Assembly (NCBI GenBank): GCA_964035545.1
Contig: OZ037771.1
Location: 13,698,133 to 13,762,132, forward strand
Reading direction: 5' to 3'
DNA: 64,000 nt
From: Bugula neritina
Taxonomy: Eukaryota; Bryozoa; Gymnolaemata; Cheilostomatida; Bugulidae
Positions 13,440-31,159 of this stretch are shown one piece after another. Every line of letters starts with the position of its first letter. Position 1 is the stretch's first letter. Under the pieces are notes generated by a model that saw only the letters and a program-made list of their open reading frames with translations, was not told the origin of the DNA and did no database searches. A program made the position numbers and the translations under genes.

Positions 13440-15419
13440 TAGAATAATATCTACTTAATAGAATTCTTGAGACTGTTAGAAAACAAACTTCAGTGTATAA
13501 CTACAGTATATAGCTTCATTATTAAGCGTGTTTATACTATTTTATTGATATTTGTCTTACTATTATTATCTACTATGTGATAATGTTTTGTAACATATTT
13601 GTAAATGTTAAACACTTCTACTTTGAACTATCTTCTCATATACACTTAGTGATCCATAAGTATTTTACACTCATATTACCAGCACTTGAAGTGACTACAT
13701 TTGTAAGGGAGACAATTATTCTAATATTATACCCCATTGTTGCTCTAATCACCATATTATTTTTATATTACATCATTCAAATATAACTTCAGTGTGCCAT
13801 TTTACTCACTTCTTCAAATACCAAACCCAGATCCCCAAGCCTCATTTCTTAACCCGAACACCCAAACTTCATACCCCCAACTTAACCTAACCAAACCCTT
13901 CAACTCTAAACTCCAAATTTCAAACTGTAGCACATTTATCTAGTTTTCCATGTGTACTATTATTATCCACACCAAATTCACTTTGCCAGTTTTACCTCTG
14001 CTAACTTTACCCGCATTGGATATGGTATTCCACATGTGCACTGAATGTAAAGATATATTAGTATATAATATGTTATTAAATATATTCCATGTTACGTATA
14101 ACAACTTCATATAGCACAAGTTGTTGAACACTATTTTCAGTGTTCAGTGATATGATATAAAACATAGTTTCACTATTGAGTGTGCTTTTGTAATATTTGA
14201 TATACTCTATTGTAGCAGTAGCTGGCAGCATGTTTACATGCACACTGTGTGTATGCGTGATTCCTAGTCCTTCGTCATAAAATATTAATAGCTCCTAAAC
14301 AAAACAATAACTTCCTACAACTGCCCAGCAAAAGCCACAATCATTGAATCAAGTGTATTGCAAAAGTCTAAGACAACAAATCTGCCAGAATATTTCTGTT
14401 CCCTCATTTGGACTTACTTGGGGCTGGTGGTGCAATTTGAGTGACCAATGGGATTTGGAACACATCATTTTTGTTTACTTGTTTTTTGTGTATTATTCTG
14501 CTGCTGTTGAAAAGCATTGGTTATCCTGATCAGTTGTTATTAGTAGAGCCAAAGAGCAAGTTATACTACTTAGAATTTTACATTAAACAAGATACATATT
14601 ACTAACTGTTGCAACCTAAGAGCACAAGCTGTATTATCAAGTTCTCAGATCAAGAAGAGCTAAAGGTTTGTCTGCTATTAATTTTTTTATCATTTATTGT
14701 CTTAATGCTGTAATATATAAATACATTTAGCTTATATTATATGAAATGGTTTATAGCCGACATTATTTTTAATGAAGTATTATGCAGTAATAATTTGCTT
14801 ACTTCAATAATTTTTATGTGTGTTATTTCCTTACAGTTCTTACTTTCTTGTACTGTATTTAGCCTTATATTGTGTGTATTTTATTTAAATTTCACGCTGT
14901 AGCTTTGTGAGCAAAAGTGTTATAAGTTGGAATAAAATACAAATAACTACACTCACAAGACATCAGTTGAATTCCTAAACCTACTCTGATAAGCTTGCGG
15001 TTGCTAGCAAACCTAACTAAACTGCTACAACTATACTATTTGATATATCTGTACAATGTGACAATGTTTCGTAACAGATTACTATCAAGTGTGTGTATAC
15101 TATTTGATGTATTTGATATACTATTTGATATATCTGCTCTGTGATAATGTTTTGTAACAGATTTGGAAATGTTAATAAACACTTTTACTTTAAACTATCT
15201 TCTTATATACACTTAGTGATTCATAAACTGTATATTACACTCAATACCAGTACTTAAAGTGACTACATTTGTAAGGGAGACAACTCTAATATATTACATC
15301 TTCCGGTTATGGCACTAGCTATATTATTTGTTCAACTTGCCATATTATATGGTGTGAGAAGTTTTATATAATGTTTGGTAAAAGCGACACAAGGAAAACT
15401 ATAGCTGCACCGCATGGTT

Positions 15420-15420
<1 letters not shown>
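13440..15420. repeat. Interspersed non-coding repeat block with a C-rich arm
   Basis: No gene seen. Phrases such as CTATTTGATATATCTG and AATGTTTCGTAACAGATT occur here several times and again at 25.3-26.1 kb, so this is a copy of the flank that also precedes copy 3. At 13800-14040 is a C-rich arm (CCAAACCC and related) ending in degenerate GTACTATTATTATCCACACC words, homologous to the right arm of the G-R-C elements. Confidence 0.6.
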
Positions 15421-16620
<1,200 letters not shown>

Positions 16621-17499
16621 GTTGCAACTACATATTATGAGTATAGGGAGGCTATACAATAAAGTACTGCACGAGCACGAATTCTACACTCTCTTGTTTC
16701 TTCTAATACTAGGAGTTATGTTCTCTGCCTGATTTCATTCTATAACCCACAAAAGTACTACAATATGGAGTATAGGGAGGAGTTTGGTGCCAATTTTACC
16801 TTTATTGGTTTTACCTCTGCCATGATTGTTACCATGCAAAGACCTTTTATTTAGGTTTCCTAAGCCTTAACCCCATTGCATGTATATATGTTTTGTAAAT
16901 TGCCTTGAATGCAAAGATATTCGAGTATTATGTAATACAACCCATGTTATAACTCCATATAGCATGATTTTTCAGCATTTAGTCATGATAAAACATATAG
17001 TTTACATTAGGTGTGTTTGTATATAAATTCAATCTGATGCATGTAAGCTTATCACCAGCTGCAAGCAATTTTTTCAATAATAATATTCTTTCACTCTAAT
17101 AAATTTACCAACATATTATCTCAAATTTATCTGCACACAGCAGTCTAAACACTTGGCAGTTTGTTTTGAAAGTGTAGGAGTACAAGATACACGACAGGAC
17201 GAGAATGTTCAACTGCAAAATCAAAATTTTAATCAGAAACATTTCAACACATAAATTATTAAATTACATAGAATTAGACATTCATGATTATAGTAGATTT
17301 GGATGTAAACTATCAAGGCTTGTAAGCAATCCAGTTCCATATGTAGCTTTTAATAGCTTTTAGGTAGACGACATAATTATAAATGATTTGAATATGAGCT
17401 ATCATAAAAGTTTTAGCAATCCAGTTCCAAGCTTGTGGTAGCTTTTAGTTAGACAACAAACAACGTGAATGTGTCCTTGCTGCTGATTGGTCAACGAAT

Positions 17500-21685
<4,186 letters not shown>

Positions 21686-21755
21686 CTTTTCTGTGTAACA
21701 TCCACCTAAAGTAAATGTTTTCCACAAATGAAGTCTATTTAGCAAAAGTTGCAAA

Positions 21756-21762
21756 CTTTATA
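21756..21762 (-). promoter_or_regulatory. TATA box of propeller copy 2
   Basis: TATAAAG on the minus strand, 71 bp upstream of the ATG. No other ATG lies between box and start. Confidence 0.6.
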
Positions 21763-21789
21763 TCAACTCACTAGCAGCATATGTTCTTA

Positions 21790-23500
21790 GTTACCATCAG
21801 AAAAATGTGCCGGTATTAGCGATGACTGTAATTCTATTGATCAACCCAGTAAGTTGCTGGTTGACCCGCAGCTTTCAGTTTTGAAGAGATTGAAGAAGTT
21901 GTTGACATGCACTGGTTGGCCTCGATCAACTAAGCAAGTTGCTGGTTGGCCCGCAGCTTCAGATTAAATAATGTACTAAGAAAGGCGTTGTTGGTGTAAA
22001 CTTGTTGGCTTTGATTGTATAAGGATCTTTAAGGTTCATAAGCTATACCAGCATCTTTTCTCACCATAACCTTACGTTTTATAACAACACATACTATGTT
22101 ATAAATTATATAATATGTATTGGTTGTTGTTCATGTGTTGACTTGTAGATATTAGATTCTATAAGTGAAGTAAACACCAGGTTATATCAAATCTATATAA
22201 TTCATCAAGCATATTATAATTAATATTAAATATTGTTCATATATGTTAGTATACGACTAAATGGGCATATACTCCCAGTTTTATTCATGTTTGTTTACTC
22301 ATCGATGTTCATACAAGTAGACGTAAAAATTACAAATCCCAACGCGTGACCAAAAAACTTTTACGTATAATCGTTGCTATACCATAATTACTTGTATAGT
22401 ATTACTAAGCATATTATATTTGCCTCATTCAAAGAGTTAGATATCATATGTTAATAATGCATTAATGGATTTCTTGTTTAAAGGAATTTCTATGTAGCAT
22501 CATGACGACTAGCTCATTTAAATTTGCATATTTATATCTCAACTGCACTCAAGTAACAAGTTCCTTGCTTTAAGAATATGTATTCCATCTTCTTTCTTAA
22601 ATTTTGTAGATGCAGTGTAGTCCACATTCTGTGACAGAGCAGATATGATAAATTATAGTTACGTCAACCTGTCACACCAGTCATGCATCTCATTAAAAGT
22701 TTCAAGCAGGCAGGCAAACCTCAGCAACAACGAAGCCATATTTTAGTGGGTTGATGGAATATCTTAAAGGTATAACTTGTGAAATACAGAAGTAAGAGTT
22801 AAAAATAAAAAGGAAAGAAGACCTCATGGTCTCATACATCTATATATAATCATTTGCTGCTCCAATGATAGCACATTTTCTAAGAACTTGACTTTCTTGC
22901 ATGGGAATTAAATTATAAACTATCGCCACTATATCAGATTACATCTATAGTTGGTAAGTTTTTTACCACACACAGCCTACTCAAATTTTTAACTCTACTT
23001 TAGTCTTTATACCAGCATATTGTTCTCTGTGAACTTATTACATCATTGTACAGTATAATCTACTTAGTAAAAACGCAAAACATTAGGTACAGGTATTCTT
23101 TGATCTGACAATATTAATAAAGTTATTCTCATTCTAGCTGTTCTACAGTTATTATAGTTACTGTTAGACGATATAGCTATTACTTATTAGTTAGTCTTAT
23201 AATAATAATAGTATGAATATAAGGTTATAGGTATTCTTATTACTGATTAGTAATTAGCAATAGTTAATGACTATAAGACATATGTAGAGAACTGATTAAC
23301 TCAATAATATTAACAGCTTAAAGTAGAAGACTATAAATATTGAAATAAGGCAATAACAGATGGAGATTATATTTATACTGATAGTTTTGACCACACTGAT
23401 AGTAATAGTTATACTTATAGTTCTGGAATATTAGTATTACTATCATGCAGTATCACTATTAGTTTGAGTAGGCCTATGTGATAACATTGACCGTGAGTCT
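21790..23500. repeat. Module S, copy 1 (5' flank of propeller copy 2)
   Basis: A non-coding block beginning near GGTATTAGCGATGACTG and containing CAAGTTGCTGGTTGGCC, then AAAGAAGACCTCATGGTCTC, then a TA-rich end that leads into a G-rich arm. Homologous blocks start near 31.16, 34.6, 46.54 and 50.1 kb, and a 5'-truncated one near 57.08 kb. No coding potential is shared between copies. Confidence 0.7.
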
Positions 23501-23800
23501 GCAGTAGTAGTATATTGGTTTGGGTTTGGGTTGGGCTGAGCTTGGTATTGGTGGGCCATGGGAGTGAGGGGTTTGGCAGTGGAGTTGGATGTTACATTTT
23601 CATTTGTACTATTTTCATACCTGTGCTATTTGTACTTCTGCCAACTATAATACTACATATTTTACCCAAAGGCACCTTAATATTATATTTACAAATGATT
23701 AGATGAGTGTTTAGGTAAAGAAGACCATTTTTAAACAACCATGTTGTAAAAGCCTAGGTGTCTATATATAATATCTTGTATGTCAGCAGTATATTATGAA
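23500..23800. repeat. G-R-C element fragment (G arm plus start of core R)
   Basis: The G-rich arm (GGTTTGGGTTTGGGTTGGGC) passes into GTGCTATTTGTACTTCTGCC words and then GGCACCTTAATATTATA and CCTAGGTGTCTATATATAA, a short copy of the start of core R. The C arm is absent. Confidence 0.55.
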
Positions 23801-23844
23801 AGCAAAATATAGAGTTGTGGCCTGCGTCTGTGTCCTTCATCTAT

Positions 23845-24410
23845 TCACCCTTCATTAAGTGAATCACAATACATAGGCATCTTGCTAAACAGCACTCGTG
23901 CTGACGCAGCAACAATTATCAGCTGAAACAGTAACCATTTATCGGCTGTCACAGTGTCTTTGCTGTCTAGAAAGCAGAGTTTGATACCTGCAGTAATAAA
24001 GTAATATAATTTATTGGTGAGTGTGGTGCATGTGGTGTATAGGTGTAAGTGCAAAGTATATAATAGGGAGTGTTTATGAGAAAGAGATGGAGAGAAGGAG
24101 GGATCGATAGAGTGAATGAAGAGATTGAAGGTTGTGCAGAATACGACAATAGAATGCATTAGGCTATGTAGATAAGTGCTTATAGCCAAAGAAGTCCACA
24201 GAGGAGTACCCACAGACAATACCCCAACCTCAACTGGAGCTAAAGTCACTTCTCAGCCGAATCAAGCAACTTGTGCTTGTGTGCTGTCCCCGAGCTCAAC
24301 TGAAGGCTACAGCCCAATTATATTATTTGGTGAATTGCAAAGACTCCCGACAGCATATTCCGATATAATACTTGGTGCAGGTGCCATTCTTGAATTGGAA
24401 TAACTAGATA
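23845..24410. other. Possible coding exons, unassigned
   Basis: This stretch is less AT-rich than its surroundings and not an obvious copy of other repeats here. On the plus strand, after a TGCTTATAG acceptor-like site at about 24187, an open frame runs to 24403 with TDNTPTSTGAKVTSQP and ends LGAGAILELE. On the minus strand an acceptor TACTGCAG near 23990 opens a 47-codon frame ending CDSLNEG and containing DSKDTVTADKWLLFQL. I cannot tell which strand, if either, is coding, and recognise no family. Confidence 0.2.
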
Positions 24411-24933
24411 AATAATATGGAAAAGTCACGCTTGTAATTGTTTAAGATTATAGGATTTAGTGACACATAAAACCTTAATTCCCAATATTTAAAATGTGCT
24501 ATTTTCACTTACTTTTCCGTTTCTGCAAATAATTACTGCCTGTATTATTTTACCCGTAATATTTTAATCTGGCTATTTTAACCTTTGTAAAAGCTACATG
24601 AACATAATATACTTCTATAATTTGCTATACACGTGCATCAGTTAAGGTAAGGTAGCTGATTATACAGTACCTCTGTGATGTACACTTTTCACTACACAAC
24701 AACTCAGGTATTATATAGAGAGTATATTCAGATTATGAGATAATTTGTAACCATAGAGTATTAATCTGTATTGGAAATACTTTATTGAGAGTCCTGCTGT
24801 TAGCGTTACGACTCATTGGTAACCTCGCAAATGTCTTTTAGTACAACTTTCATAATCTTCAAATAGACATGCAATTAATTTGCTAATTGTATGTATTTTG
24901 AAGCAAAGTAGTGCACTTTTGCAATATATACTG

Positions 24934-24935
<2 letters not shown>

Positions 24936-24990
<55 letters not shown>
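24936..24990. repeat. (TA)n microsatellite
   Basis: A short TA array of about 54 bp that runs into a degenerate minisatellite. Confidence 0.95.
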
Positions 24991-24996
<6 letters not shown>

Positions 24997-25004
24997 GCTT
25001 ATTA

Positions 25005-25345
25005 TTTATTATTTGTTCACTATTTGATACACTTACTATTTGATATACCTATTAATTGTTATATACTTACTATCGGATACACTTACTATTTTACATACTT
25101 ACTATTTAATATACAGTTTGATATACTCACGTTTTGACATATATTTACAATTTGATATACTTACTATTTTATATTAAACTTATTACTATTTGATATACTT
25201 ACCATTTGAGTTACCTACTATTTTATATACTATTTGTCATATTTACTATTTTATATACCTACTATATCTGGTACACTTGCTACTTGATATACTTACTATA
25301 CTTGATATACTTACTATTTAATATACTTGCTGTTTGATATATCCT
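25005..25345. repeat. Degenerate minisatellite, unit about ACTATTTGATATACTT
   Basis: Roughly twenty imperfect repeats of a 15-17 bp unit (TACTATTTGATATACTT and variants such as TACTATTTTATATACCT). Single units of the same phrase occur at about 13.5, 15.0-15.2 and 26.0 kb, so the array probably grew from a word already in the flanking repeat. Confidence 0.75.
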
Positions 25346-26400
25346 CTCTGTGATAATGTTTAGTAACAGATTTGCACGTATATAAAGGATTTTTTCTCTT
25401 TTAAACTATATTATCTTACACACGTGCTATTAGTATTTTACAGTCATTGCCAGCATCTGAAGCGTCTACATTTGCAAGGGAGACAATTCTAATATTATAC
25501 CACATTGTTGCTTTTATCACCATATTATTTATTTGTTACATCATTCAAATATAACTTAGGTGGGTCATTTTACTCACTTTTTCAAACGCCAAACCCAGAG
25601 CCCCATGCTTCATATCTTGACCCGAAAATCGAAACTTCATACCCCCAACCTAACCTAACCAAACCCTTCAACTCCAAACTCCAAATTTCAAACTGTAGCA
25701 TATTTATCTAATTTTCCATGTGGACCACTATTACCCACACCAAATTCACTTTGCCAGTTTTACCTTTGCTAACTTTAACCACATTATATATGGTATTCCA
25801 CATGTGCACTGAATGGAAAAATATTAGCATATAATATGTTATTAAACACAGTCCATGATATTATGTACAATTTCATATATAGCACAAGTTGTTGAACACT
25901 ATTTTCAGTGTTCAGTGATATAATATAAAACATAGTTTCACTATTGAGTGGGTTTTTGTAATTGATGATATACTCTATACGATTTGATATATCTGTATAA
26001 TGTGACAAATGTTTCGTAACAGATTACTATTAAGTGTGTGTATACTATTTGATATACGTTATAGTATTTGATATATCAACAGTGTTATAATGTTTCGTAA
26101 CATATTTGGAAATTTAAAGCACTTCTACTTTAAACTATCTTCTCATAGACACTTAGTGATTCATAAGTACTTTACACTCATTACCAGCACCTAAAGTGAC
26201 TACAGTTGTAAGAGAAACAACTCTAATATCACACCACATTGTTGCTCTTTTCACCATACAATTTATATATTACATCATTCGGTTATGGCACCAGCTATAT
26301 TATTAATTCAACTTGCTATTATCATATGGTGTGAGAAGCTTTATATGATGTTTGGTACAAATGACAGAAGTAAAACTATAGCTGCACTGCATAGTTGAAA
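25346..26400. repeat. Interspersed flank repeat with C-rich arm
   Basis: A copy of the 13.5-15.4 kb block: TGATAATGTTTAGTAACAG, then a C-rich arm at 25560-25800 (AACCTAACCTAACCAAACCC), then the 25.98-26.4 kb piece that leads into the second G-R-C element. No gene seen. Confidence 0.6.
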
Positions 26401-27600
26401 TGACATGCACAATACAAATATTAAGGGTAAATTTGCACTGGTAATAATTAATTCCATAATTAAAAAATTAAGTAAAAATATCCTATTTTTAATAGTGTGA
26501 TTTGGCGTTAAAGCTGTGAGTATTAAAGGATAACGTTTGGAGGTTTAGGGTTTGAGGGTTTGAAGAATTGAAAGCTATAGGATTTGGGGTTTGGAGAAAG
26601 CAGTATAGCGGTTTGGGTTTGTGGCATAGAAGAGGGCCGAATTGAAGGCTAGAAATAGTAGTTTGGGTTTTGGCAAAATAAACATCAGTGTTCTATTTAA
26701 CTTACTCGTTTTATTTGTGCTATTATGACTTGTGCTATAATTGTACCTGCGCCAACTACACGTATATAATATTATGATATATTGTAGCTAACGGCACCTT
26801 AATAATATTATATTAAAAATTTAATTAAATAGATGGGGAGGTAAAGAAGATAATATTCTAAACAATCAGCTGTGAAAGTCCAGGTGTCTATTTTGTACGT
26901 CAGCAGTATATTATGACAGCTATTATATACCCAGCTCTGGAAAGTTACTTGTAATATATATAGTTATACTATGAATTTATAGATAAAACTGACTGACATA
27001 GTCTCTGATACACATCTGCTTATTCTCTCAATACTTGAAGACTTGAAGTTAGTCTGCTTGGAAAATATTTATTATATAGTATTTGAAAACTGCTCTAGAT
27101 TTTATCTGCATGGTATTTGCCAACATTCTGGCAGCGACTTTTAATATGTGATGCTTATTACATTTATTTGATTATATGGATAAAATCTGCACACAATAAA
27201 TGGAGCAGGCAGCAGTGAAACAGTAAAAAACGGCATCAGAAAAATGGCACAAATAGAATATTAGGTAAAATGGCACACTATAGCTGATGTTATAGTTGCT
27301 CAAACTACAAACCCCAAACCTCTAACCCCAAGCCAAACCTCTACTCTAACCCCAAACCACTAACCCCAAACCACTAACCCCAAACCCAGAACCCCAACAC
27401 AACTTTTCAACCCTAAGCCCCAAATTTGAATCTGTGGCACATTTACCTAATATTCCATCTGTACCATAATTATCTGCACCATATTCATCTTGCCGATTTT
27501 ACTTATGCGCTAACTTTAACCCCATTTTATACTCCACATGTGTACCAGTTGCAAAGATAATATACAAGTATATACTATGTGATTATGCAACCATGTTGCA
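26400..27600. repeat. G-R-C composite element, copy 2
   Basis: Collinear with the 15.4 kb copy: G arm about 26510-26760, core R about 26845-27145, C arm 27300-27560. The C arm includes a small tandem array of CCAAACCACTAACC. It lacks the TA expansion of copy 1. Confidence 0.65.
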
Positions 27601-27611
27601 ACTACATATAT

Positions 27612-28080
27612 TGTGGTAAATATTAAAAGTTATCCCCCTTGACACATTACTTATGGCTATTTTTCTAAATACTGTAGTTAAAGCCAAGTCTGTGGCGTAA
27701 CTTTCTAATACCTTAAATACTATGGCTATTGTTAAGCTTTTAGCATAGTAAATAGTTAATCCCTTTTCCTCAATTACAAGTTACAATGCGCATACACTTG
27801 CTTGGGTTCATTTTTCTTGATTCATGTAAACCGACAGTTGGACCAAGTTCGGCAGGTAGATGCCGACATTGGGTCTGTCGGTTACCGACATGGTCAGTGT
27901 CGGTTACCAGCATGACTAATGTCCCCATTTCCTGCCGAATGCTGGCCCGCTGTTGGTAGAAGGTTCTGAAAGTCCTTTGTTCTACTAGTATGAAAGAACA
28001 CGCATTTTCGAGCTTTAGTCACTTGAGGACTGGAGCTCGGACTGGATGTATCTCTGCTACAATAAAGTTACGCAAACACA
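27612..28080. mobile_element. Insertion of about 0.47 kb, possibly a solo LTR
   Basis: Absent from the homologous flank of copy 2 (16.63 kb). It begins TGTGGTAAATATT and ends near ...ACGCAAACACACA. It is less AT-rich in its middle (GGTCTGTCGGTTACCGACAT). An AATAAAG signal near the right end and a TG...CA outline suggest a solo LTR. I could not define a clean target-site duplication, so class and exact ends are uncertain. Confidence 0.4.
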
Positions 28081-28837
28081 CAAATTCTACACTCTCTTGT
28101 TTCTTCTATAACTAGGAGTTATGTTCTCTGCCTGATTTCATTCTATAACCCACAAAAGTACTACAATATGGAGTATAGGGAGGTGTTTGGTGCCAATTTT
28201 ACTTTTATTGGTTTACCTCTGCCATGATTGTTACCATGCAAAGACCTTTTATTCAGGTTTCTTAAGCCTTAACCCCATTGCATGTATATATGTTTTGTAA
28301 ATTGCCTTGAATGCAAAGATATTCGAGTATTATGTGAAACAACACATGTTATAAATCCATATAGCGATTCTTCAGCATTTAGTCATGATAAAACATATAG
28401 TTTACATTAAGTGTGTTTGTATATAAATTCAATGTGATGCATGTAGGCTTATCACCAGCTGCAAGCAAATCTGCATGTCAGTAATTATATTCTTTCACTC
28501 TAACAAATTTACCAACATATTATTTCAAATTTATCTGCACACAGCAGTCTAAACACTTGGCAGTTTGTTTTGAAAGTGTAGGAGTACAAGATACACGACA
28601 GGACGAGAATGTTTAACTGCAAAATCAAAATTTTAATCAGAAACATTTCAACACATAAATTATTAAATCACATAGAATTAGACATTCATGATTTTAGACG
28701 ATTTGGATGTAAGCTATCATGGCTTAGCAATCCAGTTCCATGTAGATTGTGATAACTATTAGTTAGACAACAAACAATGTGAATGTGTCCTGGTTGCTGA
28801 TTGGTCAGCAATCTAGGTACACATGTCCTTGACAGCA

Positions 28838-31047
28838 TCATATATCGGACTCTACAAATAAATTATCATTTTAACAGTTAGTTGTGTAAAACCTGCTTAA
28901 AAGATGCATGCATGCAGGAAATAAATTTGCCTGTTTAATTCTAACATGAAACAGCAGTTCCTTTTAATCATATTATGCTAAACTAAGAACCTTTCAAAGT
29001 TGTTATTTATTTAATATTAATTGCTAAGACTGAACACTAGCTATGTGCTCTCTATATGGAATTTTATTTGCTCAAACATTTAGAACTCAATATAAAGTCA
29101 ACTAGCAAGTTGTTAATAAATTATCGCTGGTTTTTGGGTCACAGATATTCCTGTTAATATATTGTATATTGTATATTATATATTTATTTTGTGCATAGAT
29201 ATTGTATAGATTTCACTCACCACTCAACTTATAGATATTCCGGGCCATTCCAACATAGATTTTTCCGCCAACATTCAGTAAAGATCGTGGGGGACCAGAA
29301 AGCAAGCTACCCTCTGTACACGGATTTTCTCCATTAAAGCAGACAGGACCAACTATCCTCTTTTTCATATCCATTAGCTTGAGTTTTTTATTATAATAGT
29401 CAGCAACCAGGTACAGATTGTCTGTCACTTCTTCAATATTCATAGGACCGATAAATCTAGCATTGTCAAATGAGCCAATCACATCACCAGGACTTGCTGA
29501 ACCAGCCAATAGAAGGTTACTAACTGTTTCATTGTTAGACCAGCTCACTTTTGATATGTAATGAAAATTACCTACTAGCAACTGTCTGCCAGCCCAGAGA
29601 AGCCCTTGAGGAATCTTGAACCCAGTATTTATTACTGAACTCAATTTTCCTGTCTTTATATCAACAGACCTTACAGCATTATTACACTCATCAGCTACTA
29701 TTAGCTTTCCTGGGTTCCTAACATCTACAGCTACATCAGTCGGGCAATACAACCGTCCCACTCCTACTTCTCCTTCTCTGTAGCCATAGCGACCACATGA
29801 TCCTGCTATAACTTTGATATTATTATCTTTTCTATTCAACAGTTTAATACAGTGACGGAGAATGTTTGGGAAAACAACATGAGTTGTATTGAGTTGTGTG
29901 AAACCTGGTAAAAAAGATGAATCAAGAGTTGAAGTTGTCTGCCCATCAGTAGTTAGTAGACCCTTGCCAGTACCGAGGAGGAGGCTTCCATCATTCTTAT
30001 ATTTATCAAGTTCCATATGAAAGGTGATGGAAGGAATTGTAAGGTACAGTTCTGCTTTCTTGAAGGATATGCTGTAATAACCAAGAAGATAACTATCTGT
30101 GAATATTTCAATCTATTAACTAATAGTTGTATATATTTGCTGCTGCTATAATTGAATTAAGAAACTATGGGCTGCAGCAATTTTAATGTTGATCTATAAT
30201 ACAACACTAGCTGCATGACGCAAATTGTAAACAAGTTGCTGGAATACCTCAAAATTAATTCATGAGCAAAGTTCTATTTTATCAACATCTAAAGCAGCAA
30301 CAAAGTGTTGTTAATCATATAATAACAATGCTTACTATCGATTTTGTACACTACTTGACATGCATAAAATTGTTTTAGCCGTTCACTTTCTAGTATTTCA
30401 ATTAATTTGTAAAATATAGACACATGCTTCGTGCAGTATTTATCAACATCAAACAGTGATTTATTTTATTAGAAAGGTATTTCTGTCTTTAATAGGTAAA
30501 CAGCGCTAAATTATTAAACACAAAAAATTTGATGTATATCCTAACTATTTTACAATTTTTAGTGAGTATTTTATAAAAAATCAAACTATGTCTTCATATT
30601 TAATTGATTCTAAACTAATAGACACGACTAGCTATTTATCAGACATATGAAATAGATATAATAATAATATAATTATTATATAAAGAGTAAATGAAGGCAC
30701 AACCACAGGCAGCAACAGCAATAATAAAGATTACATGTAACCATAGCAACATCAATGACTACCTACATGTCTTAAATTTACAATTCATGTATATATATAT
30801 ATATGTGTGTGTAAAGACAGGGCATATGTATATATCAACATAACCATGTAGTCTACACTTACCTTGTTTCAACATTTGTATCAGCTTCTGTCTGTCTACA
30901 GACTACCAGCAGAATCTAAAACATATATTATTATGATATTCACAATATGCTTAATGCTTGAAATTCAAAATATACTAAAAGAACTAATAAATTTGAGTGT
31001 TTTGAAAAAATATAAATTATACTTACAGCTATATACCACCAGTACAT
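28838..31047 (-). CDS. Propeller copy 3: propeller-only secreted protein, 312 aa, tail deleted
   Basis: Exons are 31047-31027, 30915-30863, 30071-29221 and a 14-bp final exon 28851-28838, total 939 bp. The signal peptide is MYWWYIA plus ILLVVCRQTEA. Residues ~26-308 form the propeller, with VAVDVRNPGKLIVADECNNA and VTDNLYLVADYYNKKLKLMD. After the normal intron 3 donor, the exon 4 acceptor (TTTGTAG) is present. It joins after AGTCCGATAT to the 3' end of exon 6, so about 1 kb covering exons 4, 5 and most of 6 has been deleted. The fused exon reads ESDI and stops. The reading frame to that stop is clean, so a tail-less product is possible; if the truncated exon is unstable this is a pseudogene. 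Confidence 0.75.
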
Positions 31048-31116
31048 CTTTTCTGTGTAACGTCTACCTAAAGTGAATGTTTTCCACAAATGAAGTCTAT
31101 CTAGCAAAGTTACAAG

Positions 31117-31123
31117 CTTTATA
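31117..31123 (-). promoter_or_regulatory. TATA box of propeller copy 3
   Basis: TATAAAG on the minus strand, 70 bp upstream of the ATG, in the same conserved context as in copies 1, 2 and 4. Confidence 0.6.
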
Positions 31124-31159
31124 TCAACTCACTAGGAGCATATGTTGTTAGTTCCCATC

